Shown: positions 25,490 through 36,100 of the stretch, one piece after another
How the letters are laid out: each line of letters opens with the position of its first letter
Numbering within the stretch: the first letter of the stretch is position 1
Assembly: GCA_964623055.1 (NCBI GenBank)
Contig: CAZURK010000020.1
Location: 1 to 64,000 of the forward strand
Source of the DNA: JADHUC01 sp964623055
Lineage (GTDB): Bacteria; Planctomycetota; Planctomycetia; Pirellulales; Pirellulaceae
Direction: 5' to 3'
Length of the DNA: 64,000 nucleotides
Made by a program: the position numbers and the translations under genes
Notes under the pieces: model-generated
The model's database searches: none
Told to the model about the DNA's origin: nothing
Seen by the model: the letters and a program-made list of their open reading frames with translations, nothing else

Positions 25490-27901
25490 ATGAACACCAA
25501 AACTCTTCGGGTAATCGTAGTCACATTGTTGCTGCCGCCGTTCGCACGCGCGACTGACGCCTGGGCTCCCGACGACGATATCGCCCTCCAGTCGTTACAG
25601 CCGGTCTATTTCCAACAGATCAAGGTGCGCGGTTTCTGGAAGGACCAGATCAAGCGGCTTACCGAACGGTGGATTCCCCATTGCATCAAGCAGATGGAAG
25701 AAGGCGGTCAGGGCGAGGAACTGTTTAATCTGGTGCACACAGCCAAGATCCTGAAAGGCGAATCGGCGGGCAAGTTTACGGGTACACCGTGGAGCGATGC
25801 CTACGTCTACAACACCATCGAGGCTATCTGCCTCGCGCTGGCGGTCGACCCGGAAGGGGACAAGGAGTTGGCCGAGGCCCAGGCCTTTTTGCGCGAAAAG
25901 CTGGACGAATGGACTCCCATCGTACTGGCCGCCCAAATGGAAGACGGATACATCCACTCGTATCACATCGTCAACAAACTCGACCGCTACACCAACATCA
26001 ATGCCCACGAGTTCTACGTGCAGGGTTACTTTCTGGAGGCCGGCGTGGCGCATTATCGCGTTACCGCCGGCAAAGACCGCCGTCTGTTCGATGCGGCCAG
26101 GAAATGCGCCGACCATCTGTGTGATACGTTTGGCCCGGCCCCAAAGCGGAATTGGATTCACGGTCACGCAGGCATGGGCTACGCGCTCTGCCGCTTGGCC
26201 CGGCTGGTCAATGAAGTGGAAGGAGCGGGTAAGGGCGACAAATACTTCGAAGTAGCGAAGTTTCTGTTCGACAACCGCCACACCGTGGAAAAACATCGGA
26301 GCGAGTATCGCCAGTCTCATCTGCCGGTTCCCGAACAGTCTGAGGCAGTCGGACACGCTGTGCGCGCCACCTATTTCTATACGGCCATCGCAGATCTGGC
26401 CATGCTGACCGGCGACAAGGCCTACTTGGAAGCAGTGGATAGTATCTGGGACAGTGCGGTGAATCGCAGGATGTATGTCACTGGCGGAGTCGGTTCGACA
26501 GGCAGAGGCGAGGCGTTTGCCGCCGATTTTGAGCTTCCCAACGAGAGTGCCTATTGCGAATCGTGCGCCGGTTGCGGTCTGTCGTTCTGGTCCGACCGAA
26601 TGAATCGAGTTCATCACCACGGCCAGTGTATCGACGTCCAAGAACGCGTGCTCTACAACAACATCCTGGGCGCGATCGAGTTGTCCGGCGTGAATTTCTT
26701 TTACCAGAACCCACTCGGTGCGGACCGGAGACGCTATTCGTGGCACGGGTGCCCATGTTGCGTCGGCAATATTCCCCGTGCGCTGATCGCGATCAAGGAC
26801 TTGATGTATGCCTTGAACGCGGAGAAGAACACGTTGTTCATTAATCACTTCGTGGCCAGCGAGGGCACTATCCAAGATGTGGCAGGCTCTTCATTGCGCG
26901 TCGAGCAGCAGACGGATTATCCGTGGAGAGGCGACGTCTCCATCCATCTGCATCCGACCACCGCCACCAAGTTCACGCTGAAGATCCGCTTCCCGAATCG
27001 CGGCGAAAGTGACTTGTACACGCTAGAGCCGGATTTGAAAGACAAGTTCAAGATCAAAGTCAACGGCGAGCCGCAAGTCGTCCGTATTGTCGCTGGATAC
27101 GTCAGCCTCATTCGCAAATGGGAATCGGGTGACCATGTCGAGGTGTGTTTACCCATGGACATTCAGCGGGTGTATGCTGACGAGCGAGTCAAAGAGAACC
27201 GCGGTCGCGTTGCCCTGCAGCGCGGCCCGTTGGTCTACAACATCGAGGACGCCGACCACGGCGGACAGAGCCGATCCGTCGTACTCAAACCCGACGTGCC
27301 TCTGAGCGCGGTGTGGAAAGAAGACCTCTTGGGCGGTGTGATGGCTATTGTAAGCGAGAATAAGAGTCTGTTTGCCATCCCCAACTACGTCCGCCAAAAC
27401 CGCGAAGGCTGGTCACAGGTCTGGATCCCCGAGAAGCCAGAATTGGCTTCGCCCCGCCTCGAACCGACCATCGCCTCGACCAGCAAGGTGACGACTTCTT
27501 ATCGCACACACGAAGGGCGATTTAGCACACGCGCGATCCACGACCAGAAAGAGCCGAAGCAGTCCGACGAACGGTATACGCCGCTGTTCCACTGGTGGCC
27601 GCACGTGGGGACGCGTGAATGGGTCCAGTACGAATTCAAGAAACCAGAAGAGGTCAGAGCCGTCGAAGTCTACTGGTACGACGACCGCGCTTGGGGCAAC
27701 TGTCGCATACCCGAATCATGGCAGTTGCTCTACCGCGATGGCGACGAGTGGATACCGGTCCGTGGTGCCTCTGACTACGGAGTCGAACTGGACAAGTTCA
27801 ACCGCGTGACCTTCGAACCGGTCACCACCGACGCGTTGCGCCTCGACGTGCAATTGCAGAAGAGTCAATCCGCTGGCGTCCTTGAATGGCGCGTCGAGTA
27901 A
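25490..27901 (+). CDS. Exported GH127-family protein (beta-L-arabinofuranosidase-like)
   Basis: An 803-residue protein with a signal peptide (TKTLRVIVVTLLLPPFARA). An (alpha/alpha)6 barrel typical of GH127 (formerly DUF1680) follows: GFWKDQIKRLTERWIPHCI, YVYNTIEAICLAL, HEFYVQGYFLEAGVAHY. The zinc/thiolate site is recognisable: E-S-C near residues 358-360 and a CC pair in GCPCCVGNIPR near 421-422, matching the Glu/Cys/Cys/Cys arrangement of HypBA1, where one Cys is the nucleophile. A discoidin-like C-terminus (VQYEFKKPEEVRAVEVYWYDD) is likely sugar-binding. GGGAG precedes ATG 25490. It probably removes L-arabinofuranosyl residues, but the exact linkage cannot be told. Confidence 0.85.
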   Translation: MNTKTLRVIVVTLLLPPFARATDAWAPDDDIALQSLQPVYFQQIKVRGFWKDQIKRLTERWIPHCIKQMEEGGQGEELFNLVHTAKILKGESAGKFTGTPWSDAYVYNTIEAICLALAVDPEGDKELAEAQAFLREKLDEWTPIVLAAQMEDGYIHSYHIVNKLDRYTNINAHEFYVQGYFLEAGVAHYRVTAGKDRRLFDAARKCADHLCDTFGPAPKRNWIHGHAGMGYALCRLARLVNEVEGAGKGDKYFEVAKFLFDNRHTVEKHRSEYRQSHLPVPEQSEAVGHAVRATYFYTAIADLAMLTGDKAYLEAVDSIWDSAVNRRMYVTGGVGSTGRGEAFAADFELPNESAYCESCAGCGLSFWSDRMNRVHHHGQCIDVQERVLYNNILGAIELSGVNFFYQNPLGADRRRYSWHGCPCCVGNIPRALIAIKDLMYALNAEKNTLFINHFVASEGTIQDVAGSSLRVEQQTDYPWRGDVSIHLHPTTATKFTLKIRFPNRGESDLYTLEPDLKDKFKIKVNGEPQVVRIVAGYVSLIRKWESGDHVEVCLPMDIQRVYADERVKENRGRVALQRGPLVYNIEDADHGGQSRSVVLKPDVPLSAVWKEDLLGGVMAIVSENKSLFAIPNYVRQNREGWSQVWIPEKPELASPRLEPTIASTSKVTTSYRTHEGRFSTRAIHDQKEPKQSDERYTPLFHWWPHVGTREWVQYEFKKPEEVRAVEVYWYDDRAWGNCRIPESWQLLYRDGDEWIPVRGASDYGVELDKFNRVTFEPVTTDALRLDVQLQKSQSAGVLEWRVE

Positions 27902-27967
27902 TGAGCAAAGGTTCAAGACTGCCAGCAGCAAAGCCACGTTCATCAAGTCATCCAGCGACTGATACTG

Positions 27968-30900
27968 ATGAGAGTCTTCGGTAGCCCAGCCGGCGTGTTG
28001 TTTTTCATCTCGCTCGCCGCCGAGTTGGTGACCGGTGCGTGCGCGGCGGCGCAGGAGCGGCAGCCGGAGCGGCTGGCTTGGCATCAGGTGTTTCAGAAGG
28101 CCGAGACTTGGCCAAAAACCATGCTCCTCTGTCGCGATCGTTACCGGCAGTGGCGTTCGGTAGGACCGAGTGACAAAGCGTTCGCCGCCGTGGACTTGGC
28201 CCTCCGACGGATCCGCTTGACCGGTGGTGAATTCGCCCTGTATGAACATCGCGTCACGCGAGATTGGGCGGAACTGTCGCTGTCCGACGCGTCTACCGAA
28301 GAGCCGCGATTGACATCGCCCTTGGATTGGTTCAACAGCGCGGACACGCGGATCGAGCGCGGCCTTATTCGTTTGGTGCTGCGGCGCATGGAGGCCGATT
28401 GCGAAATCACCAAGCTTGTGACTGCTCCACTCGATGCTCGGCTCGCGGTTTTGGAGCGTGAGAACGTAGACGCGGACGATCCTCGTTGGCTGAAGTTGTA
28501 CTGCGCCGTCACGGATTGGGACGATTTACTCGAACCGCTCCGCGGTTTGGACACGTTCGAGCAATCAGCGGCCTTGATCGAGCGGACGTTCGCCGACGAA
28601 TGTGCGTACTCGGTAGACGACTTGCGGAAGAAACGAAATCAACTCGACGAACGCTGGGCACAATTGCGCGAACCGCTACTCCAGAATCCCGAAGACGCTC
28701 GGTCCCAAGTCGTGCGATTGGTGCAGGGGTACGCAGTGCTGCGAGACCGAGTGCGGTTCGGCCTTCGGTCCGTCGATGAAGCGTTGACTGAGTTCACGCT
28801 TCTGGACATGAAGAGCGAATGGGAAGAGCAGCTTTCGAACGTCTACGCCGAGCTAAAACAACGTGAGTGGTACCGCAAGCCGGCAGTCACGCGGCAGGCT
28901 CTGCGCGGTGCCTCGCTGATCTTCGACTCCGACTGCGATCCTACCGACGTGGTATTGCGTCGCACTCGGGCATTATTGGACGAGCTGCGACTCACCTGCG
29001 GGTTGCGTTGTGGCCGGTCTCCTGACCGAGCCACTCGGATGGACCGATGGTCTCCTGGTTCGCGGGAGACCTCCGGTCAGCGGTATCGGCGGGGTCGGAG
29101 ACCCGCGCCGAACGCGGACAGCCTGGGCGCGCACGAGGCCCGTCTGCGCCGACTCGAACAAATGGCCAACACCATACCGCCTCGGCTTCGCGACGCTCGG
29201 CATCTGCTGTTTTTCGAGGTCTGCCGGCTGCGGCGGTGTATCGCTTTCAGCAATCCGCTGCTTGACTTCGACAGGAGCCTTTTCGTCAAGAGGCATTTCT
29301 TGCTGTGGGGAAGCGGGCCAGCGCAGAGACAGTACTTCGGCTATCGTGCGCACGGTGGCGGAGCCCTGTGTATCTTGGAGCGGCCCTTTAGCGCGAGTCC
29401 CAAGGCAATCAACGTCTTGGCCGACTCGGTCTGCAAGCGCGGGCGTCTGACAAGCCAGCGTTTGGAGGGAGGTGACTTCGTGTCTCCTGAGCTTTCGTTC
29501 GATGGCGAGACAATACTGTTTGCCTACACCGAGAATTCGACGGCCGGCAGTCATGCGCAGTTCATCGACATGCCGCGGACAATGGCAAACACGTATCACA
29601 TATTCAAAGTAGGCATAGACAGGTCCGGCCTAGAACAACTGACCGACGGACCGTTCAACGATGTTGACCCATGTTTCTTGCCGAACGATCGCATCGCGTT
29701 CATCTCTGAACGTCGTGGCGGTTGCGGTCGATCGGCCGCTGACCGTAACTACACGTTGCACGGCATGGCGGCTGACGGAACCAACATGGCCCGGCTGAGT
29801 CACCATGAGACGAACGAATGGCAACCCAGTGTAGATGGCCGTGGCATGATCCTCTACACGCGTTGGGACATCTGGGACCGCGGCTACTTCCAGGCGATGA
29901 ACGTTTGGTCGACTTATCCGAACGGCAGCGACGGCCGAGCCGTGTTCGGCAACTACTACGAAGGAAACGATCCCTGTCCAAACGCCACAATGGACGTCCG
30001 GTCCATCCCCGGATCGCGAAAGCTGATCGGCACGGCGTCCAGCTACTTCGAACAGTCCTACGGTGCTCTGATCGTCATCGACCCCGCAATCCCGGACGAT
30101 CCCTCGATGACAAAGCTCAAACGGATGACGCCCGATCAGCCGTTTCCGTGGCGTGAGATGTCTCGATACACAGGGCCGCTGGACTACGGCACGCCTTGGC
30201 CCCTGTCGGAGTTGTTTTGTCTGTGTGTTTACGATTCGGACAGCGCCATCCGTAGAGGTCCCAAGAACAACTACGGCATCTACCTCGTGGACGCATTCGG
30301 TAACAAGGAGTTGCTGTACCGTGATCCGGACATCTCCTGCTTGAGTCCAATTCCGATGCGCCCGAGGCCCAAGCCGCCTGTCGTGTCTCGACACGCGGCC
30401 GATCTCGTCAGAGCCGCAGTCAAGACGCCCAGCCGAGGGCCGGATGCCGTGCCCATGGCGACCGTCGGACTTGCGAACGTGTATCGGAGCTATCATCCTT
30501 TCCCAGTAGGAGTCGAGATCGACAAGCTCCGGATCATTCAGGTCGCTTACAAAACCGTCGTCGGGCGGAACATACCTGTGACGGGCTACGGCGAAGACAC
30601 CGGCCACGACAAAGGGGGCCGCATGGTGTTGGGCACCGTGCCTGTGGAAGACGATGGCAGCGCGTACTTCCGCATGCCTGCCGGCGTTCCGGTCTACTTC
30701 CAAGCCATCGCCGACGACGGCCTCGCCATTCAGACCATGCGTACGGTCACATACGCACAGCCGGGCGAGAGGCTGTTATGCCTCGGATGCCATGAGCCTC
30801 AGCAGGCTGCACCCGCACATCTTACTGCTTCAATCCCGAAGGCGTTCCGGCGTCCTCCCTCGGACCTCCAGCCCAACGTGGAGGGCTCGTATCCGGTTAC

Positions 30901-31375
30901 CTTCCCTCGGCTTGTGCAGTCGGTCCTGGACAAGCATTGTGTCGCGTGCCACGCCGAGCATCCGGACGAAGCCCCGAGTCTGGCAAGAGGTACGAAATGG
31001 AAGCAGTACGGCACGAGTTACTACGACGATGCCGGAAGCAAAGTCGTCACATCGATTCCGCCCGAGCGTTGGGCCGAGGATGGGCACAAGTACGTGTGGT
31101 TCGACTCGTACGTCAACCTGTATCCCTACGTGCGTGACGCCTGCTTCCTCCGGCATGGCCCACAAGAAGGCGCGCAGACAAAACCCGGAACCTTCGGAGC
31201 GCGCACTAGCAGGTTGTATCAGTTGCTCGAGGACGGCCATCACGACGTGGGGCTAAGCAACGAGGAAATGCATCGTTTCGCCCTTTGGATCGACACCAAC
31301 TGCCGATTCTTTGGCCCAACACAACGTCTGCTTCCTCAAGCAATGGGCGAGAAAGTGCTGCCGGAGATCGAGTAG
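27968..31375 (+). CDS. HzsA-related exported dihaem cytochrome with WD40-like propeller
   Basis: A 1135-residue exported protein (signal in GVLFFISLAAELVTGACA). An N-terminal helical region of about 350 residues precedes a propeller with FVKRHFLLWGSG, GGALCILERP, SPELSFDGETILFAYTE and FLPNDRIAFISERRGG. That pattern is typical of hydrazine-synthase-alpha-related proteins of planctomycetes. Two haem c motifs lie near the C-terminus, CLGCH (about residue 937) and CVACH (about 992). Anammox hydrazine synthase is one relative, but nothing else here suggests anammox; most HzsA-related proteins are uncharacterised. A 98-base repeat element is read through in frame at 29016-29113. No clear ribosome binding site is seen. 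Confidence 0.8.
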   Translation: MRVFGSPAGVLFFISLAAELVTGACAAAQERQPERLAWHQVFQKAETWPKTMLLCRDRYRQWRSVGPSDKAFAAVDLALRRIRLTGGEFALYEHRVTRDWAELSLSDASTEEPRLTSPLDWFNSADTRIERGLIRLVLRRMEADCEITKLVTAPLDARLAVLERENVDADDPRWLKLYCAVTDWDDLLEPLRGLDTFEQSAALIERTFADECAYSVDDLRKKRNQLDERWAQLREPLLQNPEDARSQVVRLVQGYAVLRDRVRFGLRSVDEALTEFTLLDMKSEWEEQLSNVYAELKQREWYRKPAVTRQALRGASLIFDSDCDPTDVVLRRTRALLDELRLTCGLRCGRSPDRATRMDRWSPGSRETSGQRYRRGRRPAPNADSLGAHEARLRRLEQMANTIPPRLRDARHLLFFEVCRLRRCIAFSNPLLDFDRSLFVKRHFLLWGSGPAQRQYFGYRAHGGGALCILERPFSASPKAINVLADSVCKRGRLTSQRLEGGDFVSPELSFDGETILFAYTENSTAGSHAQFIDMPRTMANTYHIFKVGIDRSGLEQLTDGPFNDVDPCFLPNDRIAFISERRGGCGRSAADRNYTLHGMAADGTNMARLSHHETNEWQPSVDGRGMILYTRWDIWDRGYFQAMNVWSTYPNGSDGRAVFGNYYEGNDPCPNATMDVRSIPGSRKLIGTASSYFEQSYGALIVIDPAIPDDPSMTKLKRMTPDQPFPWREMSRYTGPLDYGTPWPLSELFCLCVYDSDSAIRRGPKNNYGIYLVDAFGNKELLYRDPDISCLSPIPMRPRPKPPVVSRHAADLVRAAVKTPSRGPDAVPMATVGLANVYRSYHPFPVGVEIDKLRIIQVAYKTVVGRNIPVTGYGEDTGHDKGGRMVLGTVPVEDDGSAYFRMPAGVPVYFQAIADDGLAIQTMRTVTYAQPGERLLCLGCHEPQQAAPAHLTASIPKAFRRPPSDLQPNVEGSYPVTFPRLVQSVLDKHCVACHAEHPDEAPSLARGTKWKQYGTSYYDDAGSKVVTSIPPERWAEDGHKYVWFDSYVNLYPYVRDACFLRHGPQEGAQTKPGTFGARTSRLYQLLEDGHHDVGLSNEEMHRFALWIDTNCRFFGPTQRLLPQAMGEKVLPEIE
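29016..29113. repeat. Three-hairpin repeat element, copy B (inside coding sequence)
   Basis: Same three-hairpin order as at 16611-16706: GGTCTCCTGACC, then GACCGATGGTCTC (29042-29054) paired with 29066-29078, then GGCGGGGTCGGAGACCCGCGCC, ending CGCCGAAC. It is translated without a stop as an Arg/Ser-rich segment (RSPDRATRMDRWSPGSRETS) in the HzsA-related protein, between helical parts and before the propeller. Confidence 0.8.
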
Positions 31376-31495
31376 GCCGTCTGCATCCGAGTCTTCGAGA
31401 TGACATCGGGAGAGGCGGGCGAGGTGCAGATGCGCCATGGGCGTGATATTGCTCTTGGGCCCCGTTACGGAATGCAGGCTGTGAATCCGTGCCTA

Positions 31496-31523
31496 TTGAA
31501 ACTCGGAGACCGCCTATTAGACT
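31496..31523 (+). promoter_or_regulatory. Possible promoter of the phosphofructokinase gene
   Basis: TTGAAA (31496-31501) and TAGACT (31518-31523) are 16 bases apart and lie 35 bases before the ATG at 31558. AGGAG sits between them and the start codon. Confidence 0.4.
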
Positions 31524-31557
31524 GGGGATCAAGCATCCGCATCAGGAGATTCCAGCT

Positions 31558-33033
31558 ATGAACGAGAAGTTGATAACGAGCGAGAGGTGGATCTTACAGG
31601 ATTGGCTGGACCGGAAAAAGGACTTCCCGCCTGAAGTAGAAATTCTCCTAACCGCCAAGTATGAGAATCCAGTTCCCGAGTCCGAACTGGGGAGCTATCG
31701 GGCGCCAGACCGACGAAAGTGCGTGACCGCTGACCTTGAAGTGATCGAGGAACTTGCCAAGAAGGGACGCAAGATACCCGGCTTCCTCGAAGCTGGCCCG
31801 AGGAAGATGCTCGCTTTCGACGAACCCAGGAGAGAAGACGACGCGCTGAACGTTGGCGTCGTCACGACCGGGGGACTTGCGCCGGGATTGAATTCCGTCG
31901 TCCATTCCATTGTCGAACGGCATCTTAACACGTACAGCAGTCTGGCGAGCAAAGGAGGGACCGTCTACGGCGTTCTTGACAGCTTCGAGGGATTGGCTAA
32001 GACCGATCCGAACCTGATCGGACTCACAGCGGAAACCACAAGGGACTGGTTGCATCGCGGAGGATCCGAACTCGGCGCGGTCAGGTACAAGGACCTGCCT
32101 TTGGAGGAACTCACTGGCAAGATTGTCAATAATCTTGACCAACTCAACATTCGCATTCTCTACGTAATCGGCGGCGATGGTTCTCTCACAGCGGCTCACT
32201 CGATCGCGACGCAGGCCAAGAACACGATCGTTGTGGGCATTCCGAAGACGATGGACAACGACGTGCTTTGGGTCTGGCAGTCGTTCGGGTTCAACTCGAC
32301 CGTCGAGCGCGCGGCGGCGTTCATCAATACGATGCACTGCGAAGCCGAGGGCACGCGCCGCATCGCCGTGCTCGAGTTCTTCGGGGCGCGATCGGGTTTT
32401 GTTGCCGCGAATGCAGCGCTGGCCGCCGGCCACGTCGACCTGGTGATGATTCCCGAGGTATTTGTGGGACTGAGCAAGGCCGAAGCGGACGAAGCGCTCC
32501 GCACGTACGAGAAGTACCTGCAAAGGAAGGTTCGGCAGAAACATACCAGATACAAGAAGCCGTCTGCTGTTGTCGTCATTGCCGAGGGAGTTGGCAAAGT
32601 CCTCGAAGATCTCAAGGTTATCAAGAAAGGCGAGGCGAATGACTTCCCGAAGGTATTCATGAACCGGCTTGGGCGGATTACCGCCGGCGGACGAACGGTG
32701 AAGAAATTTGTGATCCGCCCGAGATATTACATTAGATCCATTCCAGCGAATTCCCATGACCAGATCTACTGCAAACGCTTGGGAGCTCTGGCAGTGGACA
32801 ACGCTTTGGCCGGGTACACGGACTTCATGATCTCGCAATGGCTGACTGAATATGTCCTCGTGCCGCTGGAACTCGTCGCGGGCGGCGAGAAGCACGTTCC
32901 ACCGGGAGGCATCTTCTGGAAGCAGGTGGTTGCCAGCACTGGTCAGCCCGTTATCGAGCGCCCGCACCAACAGGAGCCCAAACGCAGGAGGCCAAAGCGC
33001 TCGCCCAAAAAGAAGACACGCCGCCGCAAATAG
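31558..33033 (+). CDS. 6-phosphofructokinase, plant/trypanosomatid-type
   Basis: A 491-residue cytoplasmic enzyme for fructose 6-phosphate phosphorylation. The nucleotide loop is GVVTTGGLAPGLNS. GGDGS (205-209) has Gly at the position that favours ATP over pyrophosphate. PKTMDND (229-235) carries the catalytic Asp. The later YYIRSIPANSHDQIYC replaces the QRGG region of bacterial PfkA and matches the long plant ATP-dependent type. The usual MGR substrate motif reads F-G-A (EFFGARSG, 273-280), which is unusual. The C-terminus is a basic tail (KRRRPKRSPKKKTRRRK). AGGAG precedes ATG 31558. Donor specificity and direction in vivo are inferred. Confidence 0.85.
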   Translation: MNEKLITSERWILQDWLDRKKDFPPEVEILLTAKYENPVPESELGSYRAPDRRKCVTADLEVIEELAKKGRKIPGFLEAGPRKMLAFDEPRREDDALNVGVVTTGGLAPGLNSVVHSIVERHLNTYSSLASKGGTVYGVLDSFEGLAKTDPNLIGLTAETTRDWLHRGGSELGAVRYKDLPLEELTGKIVNNLDQLNIRILYVIGGDGSLTAAHSIATQAKNTIVVGIPKTMDNDVLWVWQSFGFNSTVERAAAFINTMHCEAEGTRRIAVLEFFGARSGFVAANAALAAGHVDLVMIPEVFVGLSKAEADEALRTYEKYLQRKVRQKHTRYKKPSAVVVIAEGVGKVLEDLKVIKKGEANDFPKVFMNRLGRITAGGRTVKKFVIRPRYYIRSIPANSHDQIYCKRLGALAVDNALAGYTDFMISQWLTEYVLVPLELVAGGEKHVPPGGIFWKQVVASTGQPVIERPHQQEPKRRRPKRSPKKKTRRRK

Positions 33034-33185
33034 CGACGTAAGCCTCGGGATTCGCTACTTTCTTCGTTTTGCCGCTGTCGGTCCGTAACGGCGACCGCCT
33101 CGAATCTCCCGCATACAGCATGTATGATGGATGACCACTCGGGCCCTCCAACAAAATCCACGGCAAAAGGAAGAAAGGCGTTCAA

Positions 33186-36100
33186 ATGCGAAACCGAATC
33201 CGATCTGCTCGATTCATAGTCACGATTGCGCTCGTTGTTGCCTCGGGAAACTGCTTTGCCCAAACCGCCCAAGAATTGGTGGATGCGGCAGGATTCAAAG
33301 GCGGTGTTGTTGTGCACGTCGGATGTGGGGACGGCGCCTTGGCGACCGAGGTTCATCGAATTGTGCCGAACAGCTTAGTGCATGCGATCGACGAGCAGGG
33401 ATCTCAAGTTCAGCAAATCAGATCGAACTTGTTCGACAAAGGAAGCGACGGGAAAGTCACGTTCGGCGGATGGGATGGCAAGACCGTTCCGTTCGTTTCC
33501 GGCTTCGTCAATCTGCTTATCATTGGAGACGGCCAAACGGTAAGCAGCCAAGAGATCAACCGCGTGCTGGCTCCGGGTGGTACGGTCGCAATGATCACAG
33601 ACGGCAGGCTGGAAACGGTTGCTAAGTTGCGATCGGCGGATATCGACGAATGGACTCACTACCTATATGGCGTCGACAATAACCCGGTATCAAGAGACAA
33701 ACGCGTCAAGCCACCGCTGTATCACCTGCAATGGGTTGGCAGTCCCCGCTGGGCGCGGCACCACGACGTCATGTCCAGCGTCTCGGCCTGTGTGAGCGCC
33801 GACAACAAAGTGTTCTACGTCTTTGACGAGGGCCATACGTTTTCGCCGTTCCTGCCCAGCGACTGGAAACTCGTCGCTCGGGACGCGTTCAATGGCACCA
33901 TCCTTTGGAAGAAGGACATTCCACGATGGTTTCCCAATCTTCATGGGCTGAAAAGTGGCCCGGCTACGCTTCCACGGCGGATCGTGGCTGTGGGAAAGCG
34001 AGTTTACGCGACGCTTGGAATCGAAGCGCCCGTATCGGAAATCGACAGCGAGACAGGCAAGACACTGCGCGTCCTGGAGAACACGGCAGGTACGGATGAG
34101 ATTCTATTCGAGAAAAACTCGCTGTACCTGGTCGTAGATCGAACTGCGAACAAGGAAGAACTGTCGCGGTATCCAACGCCGGGTTTGAGGGCTTGGCCGA
34201 TCCGAGAAAAGAGCATCGTCAGGATCGATTTGCAGGAGGGCGAGATCGCTTGGGAGAAGACGTTCCCGTGGGTAGCGCCGCTGTCCACTGCCATGGATGA
34301 AGGCCAAGTCTACTTCTACGACGGCGAGTGTGTAAGAGCAGTCTGTAAAGACGCGGGAGAGCAAGTTTGGACTTCGATCCCGCTGCCAATCCGTGAGAAC
34401 ACCTCTTTCAACTTCGGTCCCGCGCTGATGGTCAGTCGAGGTGTGGTCGTTTACACGGGCGGCGAGAATCCGGTGCGCGATTACGGGTCGAGGGAGCAGA
34501 TGTTCGGCCTTTCGACGAAGGACGGCAAGAAGCTGTGGGAGGCCTATCACCCGGCTTCCGGTTATCGCTCGCCCGAAGACCTGTTTGTCGTCGACGGCAA
34601 GGTGTGGGCCGGTGACGTGACCGCCCACCGCTGGGCCGGCGAGATGGGTTCGACGGGCGTGTTTTACGGAACGGATGTAGAAGACGGCAAGGTCAAGGTC
34701 GAGTTCGGGGCCGACAAGGACGCCTACTGGTTCCACCACCGGTGCCATCCCGGCAAAGCTACCGAAGACTACCTATTGATGTCCCGGACGGGCATCGAAT
34801 TCATTGACATGAAGAATCAGGAATGGACTCTCCACCATTGGGTCCGCGGCGCCTGTCTGTACGGAATCATGCCGGCCAACGGAATGGTCTACGCACCGCA
34901 GCATCCGTGCGCCTGTTACATTGGAGGCAAGCTGTTCGGCTTCAACGCCTTGGCAGCCAAGGACAAGGACAATGTGGTCCTCAAGCCTTCCCCGGAAGAA
35001 AGCCGCCTAACCAAGGGTCCTGCGTACGAATCAACCATCACTCCGACGCAGTCAGATTGGCCGACCTACCGCGGCGACAATCGTCGAAGCGGCGCAACCG
35101 GCGAAGGAGTTGCCGAAATGCTCAAGCAGAACTGGTCGGTCAAGTTGCCTGGAATCGCGACTCCTCCGGTCGTTGCCGATGACAAGGTTCTTGTGTCTCT
35201 GAAGAACAAGCAGGCTCTTTATGCCCTGGACGCCGATTCGGGCGAAACGCTCTTCCGTTACTTCCCCGGCGGCCGAATCGACTCGCCACCGACCGTGCAA
35301 GGGAATCGGGTCTACTTCGGCTCGACCGATGGGTATGTGTACTGCCTGAGCCTGGCTGATGGCACGCTTGTGTGGAAGTACCAGGCAGCGCCCAGCCCGG
35401 TGAATCACATGTTCTTCGAGAACATCGAATCGACGCATCCGGTTCACGGGACCGTCCTGGTGCGGGACGACCGGGTCTATACCGTCAGCGGTCGTTCGAT
35501 GTTTGTGGACGGCGGAATGCGATTCCTGATTCTCGACGCGAAGACCGGCGACAAAATCGTCGAACACGTCATGGACGACAGAGTGCCCGGCGCGGACGAG
35601 GAATTGCAGATGCACCACGAGTTCTTGAATATGCCGATGGCCTTGCCCGACATTCTTTCCTGTAACGAAGACAAGATCTTTATGCGTTTCCAGGAATTCG
35701 ACCTGAACGGGTACCGCCTGGCGTTGGACTTCCCGCGCAAGCTCTACGCAAAAGACATGGCGGACAAGAACAAATCGTTCGAGTCGCTGCAAGATCAAAA
35801 AGGCAAGGACGCACACGTGTTCAGCGGTACTGGTTTCCTTGACGACACCTGGTGGCACCGCACGTACTGGGTCTACGGCAAAAACTACGGTTCCGGCTGG
35901 CCCGGTTACTACCTGGCTGGCAAGAATACGCCCGCGGGCCGCATCCTGTCCTTCGACAAGAGTGGCATCTATGGATGGGGCCGCATGAAGCAGTACTTCA
36001 AATGGTCGAAACAGTACCAGTACATGCTCTTTGCCACCGACTACGACTACCAGCAGAAGTGGGCACGGGCCGTTCCTATCCTGGTCCGCGCCATGGTCAA

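Noticed and set aside
27968..31375. True hydrazine synthase alpha subunit
   Set aside because: Only the propeller and haem motifs match the broader HzsA-related group; no beta/gamma subunit or other anammox gene is present.
31648..32970. 440-codon open frame on the minus strand
   Set aside because: It is a shadow of the phosphofructokinase gene, which has clear catalytic motifs on the + strand.
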